Assembly: GCF_007483665.1 (NCBI RefSeq)
Contig: NZ_ML660187.1
Coordinates: forward strand, 186,001 to 250,000
Reading direction: 5' to 3'
DNA length: 64,000 bases
DNA from: Catellatospora sichuanensis
Lineage (GTDB): Bacteria > Actinomycetota > Actinomycetes > Mycobacteriales > Micromonosporaceae
Position 1 is the first letter of the stretch; every line of letters begins with the position of its first letter. The notes beneath the pieces are model-generated. The model ran no database searches, had not been told where the DNA came from, and saw only the letters and a list, made by a program, of their open reading frames with translations. Of this stretch, positions 15,694-23,588 are shown piece after piece. A program made the position numbers and the translations under genes.

Positions 15694-16701
15694 TCAGGCG
15701 GGGCGGCCGAAGCTGTGGATGGGGGCTGCGTCCATGCGGCGCATGGCGATGGGTTTGCCGGTCTGGGAGGCGTGCACGATCCAGCCGTTGCCGGCGTACA
15801 TGCCGACGTGGTGCAGGTCGCTGTAGTAGAAGACGAGGTCGCCGGGCTTGAGGTCGGCGCGGCTGACGGACTTGACGTTGGCGCGCTGGGATCTGGCGTT
15901 GTGCGGCAGGGAGATCCCGGCCTGGGCCCACGCGGCCTTGGTCAGGCCGGAGCAGTCGAAGGTGCTCGGGCCCGCGTCGCCCCAGCCGTACATCTTGCCG
16001 ATCTGGCGGCAGGCGAACTGGACCGCCTTGCCGGCCGGGCCGCCGGGATAGGCCGTCGGGCAGGCCACGGGGGCGAGCTTGCCGATGCCGTTGCCGTTGG
16101 CGTACGCCTGCAGGCGCAGCTTGTTCAGCTTCGCGATCTCCGCCTCGATGGCCTTGGACCGGCCGGCCTGCTCGGCCTCGGTCTTGGCGAGCTGCGCGAT
16201 CGTCTCGTCCAGCGGCTGCTTGACCGCGTCCAGTGCCGACTTGGCGGCGAGAGTGTCGGCGATGCGTTCCTTCTTGTCGTGCGCCAGCTGGTCGATCACG
16301 AGCAGCCGCTTCGCCATGACGCCGGCGTCGCCGCTGCGCAGGAAGGCGTTGACCTGGGCCAGGGTGCCGCCGCGGTAGAGCTGGTCGGCCAGCGCGCCGA
16401 TGCGGGCCCGGGTGACCTCCACCTTCAGCTCCAGGGGCGCGAGCTGTGCGGACAGCTCGTCGGCCTTCTTGCGCTGCTTGGTCAGCTTGAGCTTGGTGGC
16501 GTTGTGCTCTTCGATGACCGGTTCGAGCTTGTCCCACTGCTCGTCGATCTGTTTCTCGATCTCGGCAGGGGTGGGGGCCGCGTGGGCCTGCGCCGCGGGC
16601 GCGAGCAGGGCGAGGAGGACGACGGCGGCCGTCATGAGGCCGCGGCGTATTCGTGGTGCACTGGGGAGCCCCGCGTCGAGGGGCCGATTATGGCTACACA
16701 C
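15694..16701 (-). CDS. Secreted NlpC/P60 peptidoglycan endopeptidase
   Basis: A 335-residue RipA-like hydrolase predicted to cleave stem-peptide bonds in the wall. A Sec signal peptide (RIRRG, then TAAVVLLALLAPAAQAHA) is followed by a long coiled coil (about residues 45-200) and a C-terminal NlpC/P60 domain with catalytic Cys in STFDCSGLTKAAW, His in DLHHVGMY, and the third polar residue at WIVHAS. The coiled coil probably gates or localises the enzyme, as in RipA. The start is the earliest GTG; a Met 22 codons later would cut off the basic n-region of the signal peptide. Paralogous to the protein at 19836-20828. Confidence 0.92.
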   Translation of the reverse strand: MCSHNRPLDAGLPSAPRIRRGLMTAAVVLLALLAPAAQAHAAPTPAEIEKQIDEQWDKLEPVIEEHNATKLKLTKQRKKADELSAQLAPLELKVEVTRARIGALADQLYRGGTLAQVNAFLRSGDAGVMAKRLLVIDQLAHDKKERIADTLAAKSALDAVKQPLDETIAQLAKTEAEQAGRSKAIEAEIAKLNKLRLQAYANGNGIGKLAPVACPTAYPGGPAGKAVQFACRQIGKMYGWGDAGPSTFDCSGLTKAAWAQAGISLPHNARSQRANVKSVSRADLKPGDLVFYYSDLHHVGMYAGNGWIVHASQTGKPIAMRRMDAAPIHSFGRPA

Positions 16702-16773
16702 AGGGATTCACGTTAGGCAAGACCGCTACAAGAGCGCAATTCCGTCGATGCAGTCGCGTGTCACCAGGGCGTT

Positions 16774-17604
16774 CTATCCGATCGCGACGAACAGGTCGTC
16801 GAGCGTGCCATGGAACTGGTCGTTGCCGGGGGCGACGCCCTTGCCGCCGATGCGCAGCGGGGCGTCGTTGGAGATGCTCAGGTCGGCCGGCACCGCGGCC
16901 TCGCGCTGCGGCACCCCGTCCACGGAGATGCGCAGCACGGCCCCGTCACGCGCGCAGGCGACCGTGTGCCAGCGCCCGTCGGCGACACCCTGCTCGGCCT
17001 GTGCCACGTGGATGGTGTTCCTTCCGTCCTGCGGTCCTGCCACGACGCAGGACGGGATGCCCTTGGCACCGTCGACCTGCAGCTTGAACTGCGTGCCGAA
17101 CTGGGAGTAGCCCTTCTGCAGCACGTTCGAGCCCTTGCTGGTCTCGCCGGGGGCCATCAGCACCGCGGCGCCCCAGCGGAACGCCCGCGGGCCGGGGTTG
17201 AGCGCCTTGTTCGCACCGGCGTCGAGGATCGCCCGCGGGCACTGCGTGTCGTCCTTGCTCGCGCAGGGGCCGGGAAAGCGCACCGCGAAGTCGCCGTCGC
17301 GCGGCACCAGCGAGACGTCGCCGCCGGTCTGGCTCTCCTCGCGCACGACCAGCGGCCCGGTCGCCGAGCCGAGCACGCGGGCCTGCTCCAGGCCATTGGC
17401 GAAGTCGAGCACCACACCCTCGCCGGTGACCTGCGCGGACGGGCTGGGGGCCGCCGCGCTCGGGCTCGGTGAGGCCGACGGCGAGGGCGGCGTCGCGCTG
17501 GGGGCCTCGGGCTCGTCGCCGGACAGCCACACCGCCGCGACCGTGCCGATCACAGCCGACAGCACCAGCACGGCAATGATCGCGGGCCACCGCTTTAGTC
17601 GCAT
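16774..17604 (-). CDS. Membrane-anchored LamG/concanavalin-type domain protein
   Basis: A 276-residue protein with an N-terminal signal anchor (WPAIIAVLVLSAVIGTVAAVW), a Ser/Pro linker (residues 30-60), and an extracellular jelly-roll domain of the LamG/pentraxin type. Typical features are FANGLEQ near its start, the strand GRWHTVACARDGAVLRISVD and the closing strand FHGTLDDLFVAIG. Such domains bind glycans or act as structural modules. Four Cys residues in the domain may form disulfides. It sits between two wall-hydrolase genes, 72 bases upstream of the NlpC/P60 gene and divergent from the amidase; a wall-binding role is inferred. Confidence 0.8.
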   Translation of the reverse strand: MRLKRWPAIIAVLVLSAVIGTVAAVWLSGDEPEAPSATPPSPSASPSPSAAAPSPSAQVTGEGVVLDFANGLEQARVLGSATGPLVVREESQTGGDVSLVPRDGDFAVRFPGPCASKDDTQCPRAILDAGANKALNPGPRAFRWGAAVLMAPGETSKGSNVLQKGYSQFGTQFKLQVDGAKGIPSCVVAGPQDGRNTIHVAQAEQGVADGRWHTVACARDGAVLRISVDGVPQREAAVPADLSISNDAPLRIGGKGVAPGNDQFHGTLDDLFVAIG

Positions 17605-17786
17605 TCGCCCATATTTACCAGAGCGGCAGTCGCCGCGGACACCCGGTGAGCAGTCGCATCACCTGTCGGTACGCGCGCCGCGCTTCTGAAGAATAGTTTC
17701 ATGTTCGTATCTGATATCGGTAACTATTGACTAACCATACGGCCGGGGGCAGGGTGACCGCATCGGACAGTCGAAGGGAGCCGTAC

Positions 17787-19766
17787 GTGTCATCCCGATT
17801 CCCCCTGCGCCGGCTGGCGCTGCTCACCGCGGTGGGTCTGGGACTCGGCGCCGGCGTTTCGCCGGTGGCCGCCCAGGCCGAACCGCCACCCACCCGACAG
17901 GCCGACTACCAGGCCGCGGCCCAGGAGTACGGCGTACCCGTGGACGTGCTGCTGGGCGTCTCCTATCTGGAGTCCCGCTGGGACGCCAACGCGGGCGCGC
18001 CCAGCACCTCGGGCGGCTACGGCCCGATGCACCTCACCGACGCGGCCTACGTGGCCGCCCTGGCCCCGGCCGCCGCGCCGGAGACCGCGGGCGAGCCCGC
18101 GCCCGAGGAGGACGCCCGCGGCGACGACAGCCGCCCCAAGGCGACCGGCCACCCCGTCGGCGCCCCGGCTCCGGCCGAGGCGGCGCTGCACACGCTGCCG
18201 GCCGCGGCGGACCTGACCGGCCTGTCCGCCGAGACGCTGCGCACCGACCCGGTCGCCAACATCCGCGGCGGAGCCGCGCTGCTGGCCTCGTACCAGGAGG
18301 CGCTCGGCGCGCCGAAGGGCGCGGACACCGACCCGGCGGCCTGGTACGGCGCGGTCGCCCGCTACTCCGGCGCGGACAGCGAGCAGGCCGCGGCCGTGTT
18401 CGCCGACGAGGTGTACGCCACCCTGCGCGACGGCGTCGCCCGCACCACCGACGAGGGCCACCCCCTCGCGCTGGCCGGCAGGCAGGTCACCCCGATCCGG
18501 GACTGGCTGATCCGGCTCGGCCTGCGCAAGCTCGCCCGGCCCGACGGCATCGAGTGCCCGATCGACATCTCCTGCGAGTCGCTGCCCGCCCCGTACGAGG
18601 CGTTCGGCGACGGCGACTACGGCAACCACGACAAGGGCAACCGGCCGCAGTCGCAGCGCATCGAGTACATCGTCATCCACGACACCGAGGCCAGCTGGGC
18701 GACGACCCTGAAGCTGGTCGCCGACCCGACGTACGTCAGCTGGCACTACTCGCTGCGCTCGGTCGACGGGCACATCGCCCAGCACGTGAAGGCGAAGGAC
18801 GTCGGCTGGCACGCGGGCAACTGGTACGTCAACGCCAAGTCCATCGGCCTGGAGCACGAGGGCTTCGCGGCGCAGGGCGGCTGGTACACCGAGGCGCTCT
18901 ACCGCACCTCGGCGAAGCTGGTGCGGCACCTGGCGCTGCGGCTGGGCATCCCGCTCGACCGCAAGCACATCATCGGCCACGACAACGTGCCCGGCACCAT
19001 CACCTCCACGGTCGCCGGCATGCACTGGGACCCGGGCCCGTACTGGGACTGGTCGCACTACTTCGACCTGCTCAAGGCCCCGTTCCGCGGGCTGCCGGAG
19101 CCGCTGGCGGGCCACGCCGGGCTGGTCACCCTGAACCCGGACTTCGCCACCAACAAGCCCGCGTTCACCGGCTGCACCGGCGCGGCGACCAACCCGTGCC
19201 CGCTGCGCTCCAGCTCCTCGGTGATCCTGCGCTCGGCGCCCGACCTGTCCGCCCCGCTGGTCCGCGACCCGGGCCGGTGCGGCACCAGGGCGAGCACCAT
19301 GCTGATCAGCGACCACTGCCCGCGGGCCTCGGCGGGCCAGACGTACGCCGTCGCCGAGCGCGCGGGCGAGTGGACCGCGATCTGGTATCTCGGCCAGAAG
19401 GCCTGGTTCCGCAACGCCGACGCGGGGCCGCTGTGGAACGTCGGGTTCGTGGTCGAGCCCAAGCCGGGCCTGGCGAGCATCCCGGTGTTCGGCCGGGCCT
19501 ACCCGGAGGCGGCGGCCTACCCGGCCGGCGTGCCGGTGCAGGCGGTCAGCCCGCTGGCGCAGTACACGATCACGGCAGGTCAGCGCTACGCGGCCGGACC
19601 GGTGCTGGCCGGGGAGTACTACCGCGCCACCACGTTCGACTGGTCGGGCCCAGGTGACGGCACCGTCATCCGGGGCGGGCAGCAGTACGTGCAGATCCAG
19701 TTCGGGCAGCGCATCGCGTACGTGCTGCGCTCAGACGTGGTGCTGAAGCCGGCCCTGACGTTCTGA
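17787..19766 (+). CDS. Transglycosylase-like / N-acetylmuramoyl-L-alanine amidase fusion
   Basis: A 659-residue secreted wall hydrolase. Signal peptide at residues 1-31 (VSSRFPLRRLALLTAVGLGL onward, ending VAAQA). Residues about 38-170 resemble a lysozyme-like transglycosylase domain (EYGVPVDVLLGVSYLESRWD with candidate Glu, then GGYGPMHLT). A zinc amidase domain (Ami_2) follows, with YIVIHDTEASW, SIGLEHEGF, HIIGHDNVPG and GMHWDPGPYW supplying His ligands. The C-terminal 200 residues look like SH3-type wall-binding repeats with paired Cys. The GTG is chosen over an upstream in-frame start because AAGGGAG precedes it by 8 bases. Confidence 0.88.
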   Translation: MSSRFPLRRLALLTAVGLGLGAGVSPVAAQAEPPPTRQADYQAAAQEYGVPVDVLLGVSYLESRWDANAGAPSTSGGYGPMHLTDAAYVAALAPAAAPETAGEPAPEEDARGDDSRPKATGHPVGAPAPAEAALHTLPAAADLTGLSAETLRTDPVANIRGGAALLASYQEALGAPKGADTDPAAWYGAVARYSGADSEQAAAVFADEVYATLRDGVARTTDEGHPLALAGRQVTPIRDWLIRLGLRKLARPDGIECPIDISCESLPAPYEAFGDGDYGNHDKGNRPQSQRIEYIVIHDTEASWATTLKLVADPTYVSWHYSLRSVDGHIAQHVKAKDVGWHAGNWYVNAKSIGLEHEGFAAQGGWYTEALYRTSAKLVRHLALRLGIPLDRKHIIGHDNVPGTITSTVAGMHWDPGPYWDWSHYFDLLKAPFRGLPEPLAGHAGLVTLNPDFATNKPAFTGCTGAATNPCPLRSSSSVILRSAPDLSAPLVRDPGRCGTRASTMLISDHCPRASAGQTYAVAERAGEWTAIWYLGQKAWFRNADAGPLWNVGFVVEPKPGLASIPVFGRAYPEAAAYPAGVPVQAVSPLAQYTITAGQRYAAGPVLAGEYYRATTFDWSGPGDGTVIRGGQQYVQIQFGQRIAYVLRSDVVLKPALTF

Positions 19767-19783
19767 ACCGGTCTCCCGGAAGG

Positions 19784-19818
19784 CGAAGGGCTCCCCGCGA
19801 ACCGCGGGGAGCCCTTCG
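19784..19818. terminator. Strong bidirectional hairpin terminator
   Basis: A perfect 16-bp stem CGAAGGGCTCCCCGCG / CGCGGGGAGCCCTTCG with an AAC loop, between the convergent amidase and NlpC/P60 genes. Confidence 0.88.
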
Positions 19819-19835
19819 TCATGCTGCGGGAGTCA

Positions 19836-20828
19836 CTAGGGCCGACGGTATCCCGCGACCGGCATGACGTCGATGTACTGCATGCGCACCACGTCGCCGG
19901 TATGCGGCGCGTGCACCATCACCCTCCGGCCGCCGACCGTACCGACATACATTCCGACGTGGTGCAGGTCTCCGTAAAAGAAGACCAGGTCACCGACCAT
20001 GGGCGTGCCGGACACCTTCGTCGTTTCGCCCCACTGGTCCTTGGTGTAGTGGGTGAGGCTGATACCTGCCTTGCCATACGCCCACTGGGTCAGGCCGGAG
20101 CAGTCGAAGCTGCCCGGACCGGCCGCGCCCCAAACGTACGGCTTGCTGATCTGCTTGCAGGCCCAGGAGGCGGCGGTCTGTCCCTTGCCGCTGCCCATCT
20201 GTGCGGGGCAGGCGTTGCCGAGCTTCAGCGAGCCGCCGGAGCCGCCCGAGCCGTAAGCCTGCGTCCGCAGCTTCTGCAGGCGGCTCATCTCGCCCTCGAT
20301 GACCTTCTTCTTCGCGGCCAGGTCGGTGTCCTTGGCCTTCTGGTCCGTGATGGCCTTGTCGAGCGCGGCCTTCTCACCGTCGAACTTGGCCTTCGCCTCC
20401 GAGGTGGCCGAGATCTGCTCCTGCTTGCCGTGCGCGATCTGCTGCAGGAGCATCAGCTGGTCGGCGAACTGTTTGGGCGAGCCGCTGCTCAGCAGCGCGT
20501 TCACCTCGGCGTTGCGGCCGCCCTTGTAGTACTCGGCGGCGATCGCGCCGACCCGGGTCCGGGTCACCTCGACGGTCATCCGCAGCGGCTGGAGCTTCGT
20601 CTCGAGGCCGGCGGCCTTCTTCTGCAGCTTGACCAGCTCACTGTGGACCTTGTTGTAGCCCTCGACCAGCGGCTCGAGCTTCTCCCACGTCTTGGCGATC
20701 TCGGCCTCGATTTCGCTGATCGACGGTTCGGCCTGTGCGGGCAGCGCCGGCGCGAGGCCGACGAGTAGAGCGGCGATCAGCACGAGCGCCCGGGTGAGCG
20801 AGCGCGACGCGGTACGGAGGGGGGTCAC
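19836..20828 (-). CDS. Secreted NlpC/P60 peptidoglycan endopeptidase
   Basis: A 330-residue paralogue of the protein at 15694-16701 with the same plan: signal peptide (ALVLIAALLVGLAPALPAQA), coiled coil (about residues 35-190), and NlpC/P60 domain with Cys in SFDCSGLTQWAYG, His in DLHHVGMYVG and the third residue in VMVHAPHTGD. A short Gly/Ser linker separates the parts. The GTG start is set by AAGGAG 7 bases upstream; an earlier in-frame start would add 34 residues without a signal-like sequence. Expressed from its own promoter about 115 bases upstream. Its product probably acts in septal or lateral wall cleavage. Confidence 0.92.
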   Translation of the reverse strand: MTPLRTASRSLTRALVLIAALLVGLAPALPAQAEPSISEIEAEIAKTWEKLEPLVEGYNKVHSELVKLQKKAAGLETKLQPLRMTVEVTRTRVGAIAAEYYKGGRNAEVNALLSSGSPKQFADQLMLLQQIAHGKQEQISATSEAKAKFDGEKAALDKAITDQKAKDTDLAAKKKVIEGEMSRLQKLRTQAYGSGGSGGSLKLGNACPAQMGSGKGQTAASWACKQISKPYVWGAAGPGSFDCSGLTQWAYGKAGISLTHYTKDQWGETTKVSGTPMVGDLVFFYGDLHHVGMYVGTVGGRRVMVHAPHTGDVVRMQYIDVMPVAGYRRP

Positions 20829-20943
20829 CGAAGCTCCTTTTCCGCCGACCGCGACCGGTGAAGCGTGGGGGTGAACCCGGGCGCGGTGTCCGGGGCGGGG
20901 TCGCGAGGGGTCACAACCCGGCGTACGCACCAGACGGTCACCA

Positions 20944-20973
20944 ACCCTAGAAAAGAAGGTGAGCCGGTTTCAA
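20944..20973 (-). promoter_or_regulatory. Promoter of the NlpC/P60 gene
   Basis: On the minus strand TTGAAA (20968-20973) and TAGGGT (20944-20949) are 18 bases apart, a good housekeeping-sigma promoter. Predicted transcription start about 20937, giving a leader of roughly 110 nt. I checked the leader for a c-di-AMP riboswitch, frequent before such genes, and saw no consensus. Confidence 0.55.
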
Positions 20974-21107
20974 GCCAGAACCGGGACAACTTCGCTGAGC
21001 TGCCCTGATGTCACTCAGCGTGCCCCAGGATTCTCGATCCGCGGGCACGTCGACAGCAGCTCTGACCAGCGCAGGCTTCGCCGCGGTCACGCTCCGTCAG
21101 GACCGGG

Positions 21108-22118
21108 TCATACCGCCGAGGCCATGATGGCGTTCAGCACGTCGTCGAGCGTGACCACACCCACCGGTAGCTGGCCCTCGCTCACCAGCACGATGTGCCG
21201 ACGCTCGCGCCGCATCGACAGCAGCAGCTCGGCCAGCGAACGGTCCGGCGGCACGATCGCCAGCGGCCGGATCAGCGTGCCCGGGATCGGCTCGCGGCGG
21301 CTCGCGCCCTCCATCCCGATCACGTCCTTGATGTGCACGAAGCCCAGCACCCGCCGGGTCCCGCGGGCCACCACCGGGAACCGGGACCGCCCGGTGCGGG
21401 TGGCCAGCACCTCCAGCGTGGCCGGCGAGGTGTCGTCGGTGACGATGGTGACCGCCGACCACGGCCGCAGCGCGTCCGCGGCGGTGCGCTGGTGCAGCGC
21501 CAGCGCACCCGCGATCCGGGCGTGCTGCTCGGGGTCCAGCAGGCCCTCGGTGTGCGCCTGCTGCACCAGGCCCGCCAGCTCCTCCGCGGTGAACACGGTC
21601 TTCACCGCGTCCGCGGCCTCGATCCGCCACAGCCGCAGCACCTTGCGCGACGCCCACTTCATCGCCACCAGCAGCGGCTTGGTGGCGATGCAGAACCCCA
21701 GCAGCAGCGGCCCCAGCCAGAGCACGCTGGCCTCCGGCCCGGCCAGGGTGATGTTCTTCGGCACCATCTCGCCGATCACGGTGTGCAGGAAGACCACGAT
21801 GAGCAGCGCGATCACGAACGCGATCGGGTGCCGCATGTTCTCGGGCAGGCCGAGGGCGTGGAACGCCGGTTCGATGAAATGGGCCAGCGCCGGCTCCGCG
21901 ATCGCACCCAGCGCCAGCGAGCACAGCGTGATGCCGAGCTGCGCTCCCGCGATCATCAACGGGATCTGGTTCATCGCCGACAGCGCCCAGGCCGCAGGGC
22001 GCGAGGTCTGCGCCTTCGGCTCGAGGACGGTACGCCGGGAGGCGATCAGCGCGAACTCCGCGCCGACGAAGAACGCGTTGCCCAGCAGCAGCGCCGCGGT
22101 GATCAGCAGTTCAGTCAT
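21108..22118 (-). CDS. CNNM/CorC-family membrane protein with CBS pair
   Basis: A 336-residue protein of the CNNM/CorC (hemolysin C-like) family, linked to Mg2+ or Co2+ export. The DUF21 transmembrane domain (residues 1-180) begins MTELLITAALLLGNAFFVGA and has AGAQLGITLCSLALGAIAEP. Cytoplasmic CBS domains follow (about 195-336). It lacks the C-terminal CorC_HlyC domain that its upstream partner retains. Its start overlaps the end of that gene by 8 bases, so the two are cotranscribed and may form a heteromer. Confidence 0.88.
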   Translation of the reverse strand: MTELLITAALLLGNAFFVGAEFALIASRRTVLEPKAQTSRPAAWALSAMNQIPLMIAGAQLGITLCSLALGAIAEPALAHFIEPAFHALGLPENMRHPIAFVIALLIVVFLHTVIGEMVPKNITLAGPEASVLWLGPLLLGFCIATKPLLVAMKWASRKVLRLWRIEAADAVKTVFTAEELAGLVQQAHTEGLLDPEQHARIAGALALHQRTAADALRPWSAVTIVTDDTSPATLEVLATRTGRSRFPVVARGTRRVLGFVHIKDVIGMEGASRREPIPGTLIRPLAIVPPDRSLAELLLSMRRERRHIVLVSEGQLPVGVVTLDDVLNAIMASAV

Positions 22119-23385
22119 CGTCGTCGCCCGCCAGCCGGACCAGCCGCACCTGCTCCACCCGGTGCCGGTCCATCTCCACCACGGTGAACTCCCAGTCGTT
22201 GGCGACCAGGGCGTCGCCCACCACCGGGATCCGGCCCAGCTCCGCCATCAGGTATCCGCCCAGCGTCTCGTACGGCCCCTCGGGCAGCCGGAACCCGGTC
22301 TGCTCGTCCAGCTCGTCCTCGCGCAGCATGCCGTCGACCAGCCAGGTGCGCACGCCGCCGGGCACGGTCACCTCGATCGAGCCCGACTCCTCCTCCTCGG
22401 CGGTGTCGTGCTCGTCGGCGATCTCCCCGACCAGCTCCTCGACCAGGTCCTCGATGGTGACCACACCGTCGGTACCGCCGTACTCGTCGACGACGATGGC
22501 GAAGTCGGAGCGTCCGGCCCGCAGCGCGGCCACCACCTTGTCCAGGTCCAGCGAGCCCGGCACCAGCACCGGTTCGCGGGCCACGGCGGCGACCGTGGTC
22601 AGCGAGCGGCGGGCGGGCGGCACCGCGAGCGCGTCGTTGACCGACACCACGCCGGTGACCGTGTCGAGCGTCTGCTCGTACACCGGGAAGCGGCTGTGCC
22701 CGGTCTCCCGCGCGGCCTCGAACAGCTCCGCGACCGTGGCCGAGCCGGCCAGGCCCACCACGTCGATGCGCGGCGTCATCGCCTCGGCGGCGTGTTTGTC
22801 ACCGAAGCGCACCGTGCGCTGCAGCAACAGGGCGGTGTCCGAGGGCAGCGCACCGGCCTGCGCCGAGATCGCGGCCAGCAGGCCCAGCTCCTCGGGCGAG
22901 CGGGCGCTGGCCAGCTCCTCCTGCGGCTCGATGCCCATTCTCCGCACCAGCCAGTTGGCGGTGCCGTTCAGCATGAAGATCAGCGGCTTGAACATGCGCG
23001 AGAAGACCCGCATCGGACCGGCCGTACGCAGCGCCACCGGCATCGGCCGGGACAGCGCCGCGTTCTTGGGCACCAGCTCGCCGAAGAGCATGGAGAACAG
23101 GGTCGCGATGCCGAGCGAGATCACGTGGCTCAGCCCGGCCGACACGCCCAGTGGCTCGACCAGCGGCCGCAGCGCCGGCTCGGCCAGGTAACCGGTGAGC
23201 AGCGCGGTCAGGGTGATGCCCAGCTGTGCGCCGGAGAGCTGGAACGACAGCTCCCGCAGCGCGCGGCGCACCGTGCGGGCCGGGCGCTCACCCCGGTCGG
23301 CCCGCGCGTCGATCTCTGCCCGGTCGACCGTGACCAGCGCGAACTCGGCCGCCACGAAGAACGCGGTGCCGACCGTGAGCAGCAC
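22111..23385 (-). CDS. CNNM/CorC-family membrane protein with CBS and CorC domains
   Basis: A 424-residue member of the same family with all three parts: DUF21 membrane domain (1-175), CBS pair (about 200-320, including DEYGGTDGVVTIEDLVEELV), and C-terminal CorC_HlyC domain (340-420, GFRLPEGPYETLGGYLMAEL). Implicated in divalent-cation export or resistance. The start is uncertain. The first GTG gives a first helix cut short at MLLTVGTAFFVAAEFAL, and the frame stays open upstream through a hydrophobic LVIDALSAILPILFF with only CTG, ATC or ATT codons before a stop, preceded by a good GAGGTGA. A non-canonical start is possible. Confidence 0.85.
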   Translation of the reverse strand: MLLTVGTAFFVAAEFALVTVDRAEIDARADRGERPARTVRRALRELSFQLSGAQLGITLTALLTGYLAEPALRPLVEPLGVSAGLSHVISLGIATLFSMLFGELVPKNAALSRPMPVALRTAGPMRVFSRMFKPLIFMLNGTANWLVRRMGIEPQEELASARSPEELGLLAAISAQAGALPSDTALLLQRTVRFGDKHAAEAMTPRIDVVGLAGSATVAELFEAARETGHSRFPVYEQTLDTVTGVVSVNDALAVPPARRSLTTVAAVAREPVLVPGSLDLDKVVAALRAGRSDFAIVVDEYGGTDGVVTIEDLVEELVGEIADEHDTAEEEESGSIEVTVPGGVRTWLVDGMLREDELDEQTGFRLPEGPYETLGGYLMAELGRIPVVGDALVANDWEFTVVEMDRHRVEQVRLVRLAGDDDD

Positions 23386-23503
23386 GAAGAACAGAATGGG
23401 CAGGATGGCGGACAGCGCGTCGATGACGAGATCACCTCAGCGCCCGATTCTGCCAGAACCCCGCACTCCCCCGCCCTCGCGGGCACACCCACCCCCACCT
23501 GGC

Positions 23504-23564
23504 GCAACTCTCGAAGAGTCGCGCCCTCAGCACGTGGCTGAGGGCGCGAGTGTTCAAGAGTTGC
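23504..23564. repeat. 61-bp hairpin element, copy B
   Basis: Outer arms GCAACTCTCGAAGAGTC and GAGTGTTCAAGAGTTGC (two mismatches) enclose a perfect GCGCCCTCAGC / GCTGAGGGCGC core with an ACGTG loop. Located 24 bases after the stop of the EtfD-type gene, so it can terminate that transcript. Confidence 0.85.
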
Positions 23565-23588
23565 GGCCCGAGGGGGCCGGGGGTGGGG

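Noticed and set aside
20829-20943. c-di-AMP (ydaO) riboswitch in the NlpC/P60 leader
   Set aside because: Leader length would fit, but I could not match the conserved internal motifs on the correct strand.
20959-23541. Plus-strand open frame of about 860 codons opposite the CorC genes
   Set aside because: Composition is His/Arg/Gln/Asp-rich, the signature of an antisense shadow; both CorC proteins on the other strand have clear domains.
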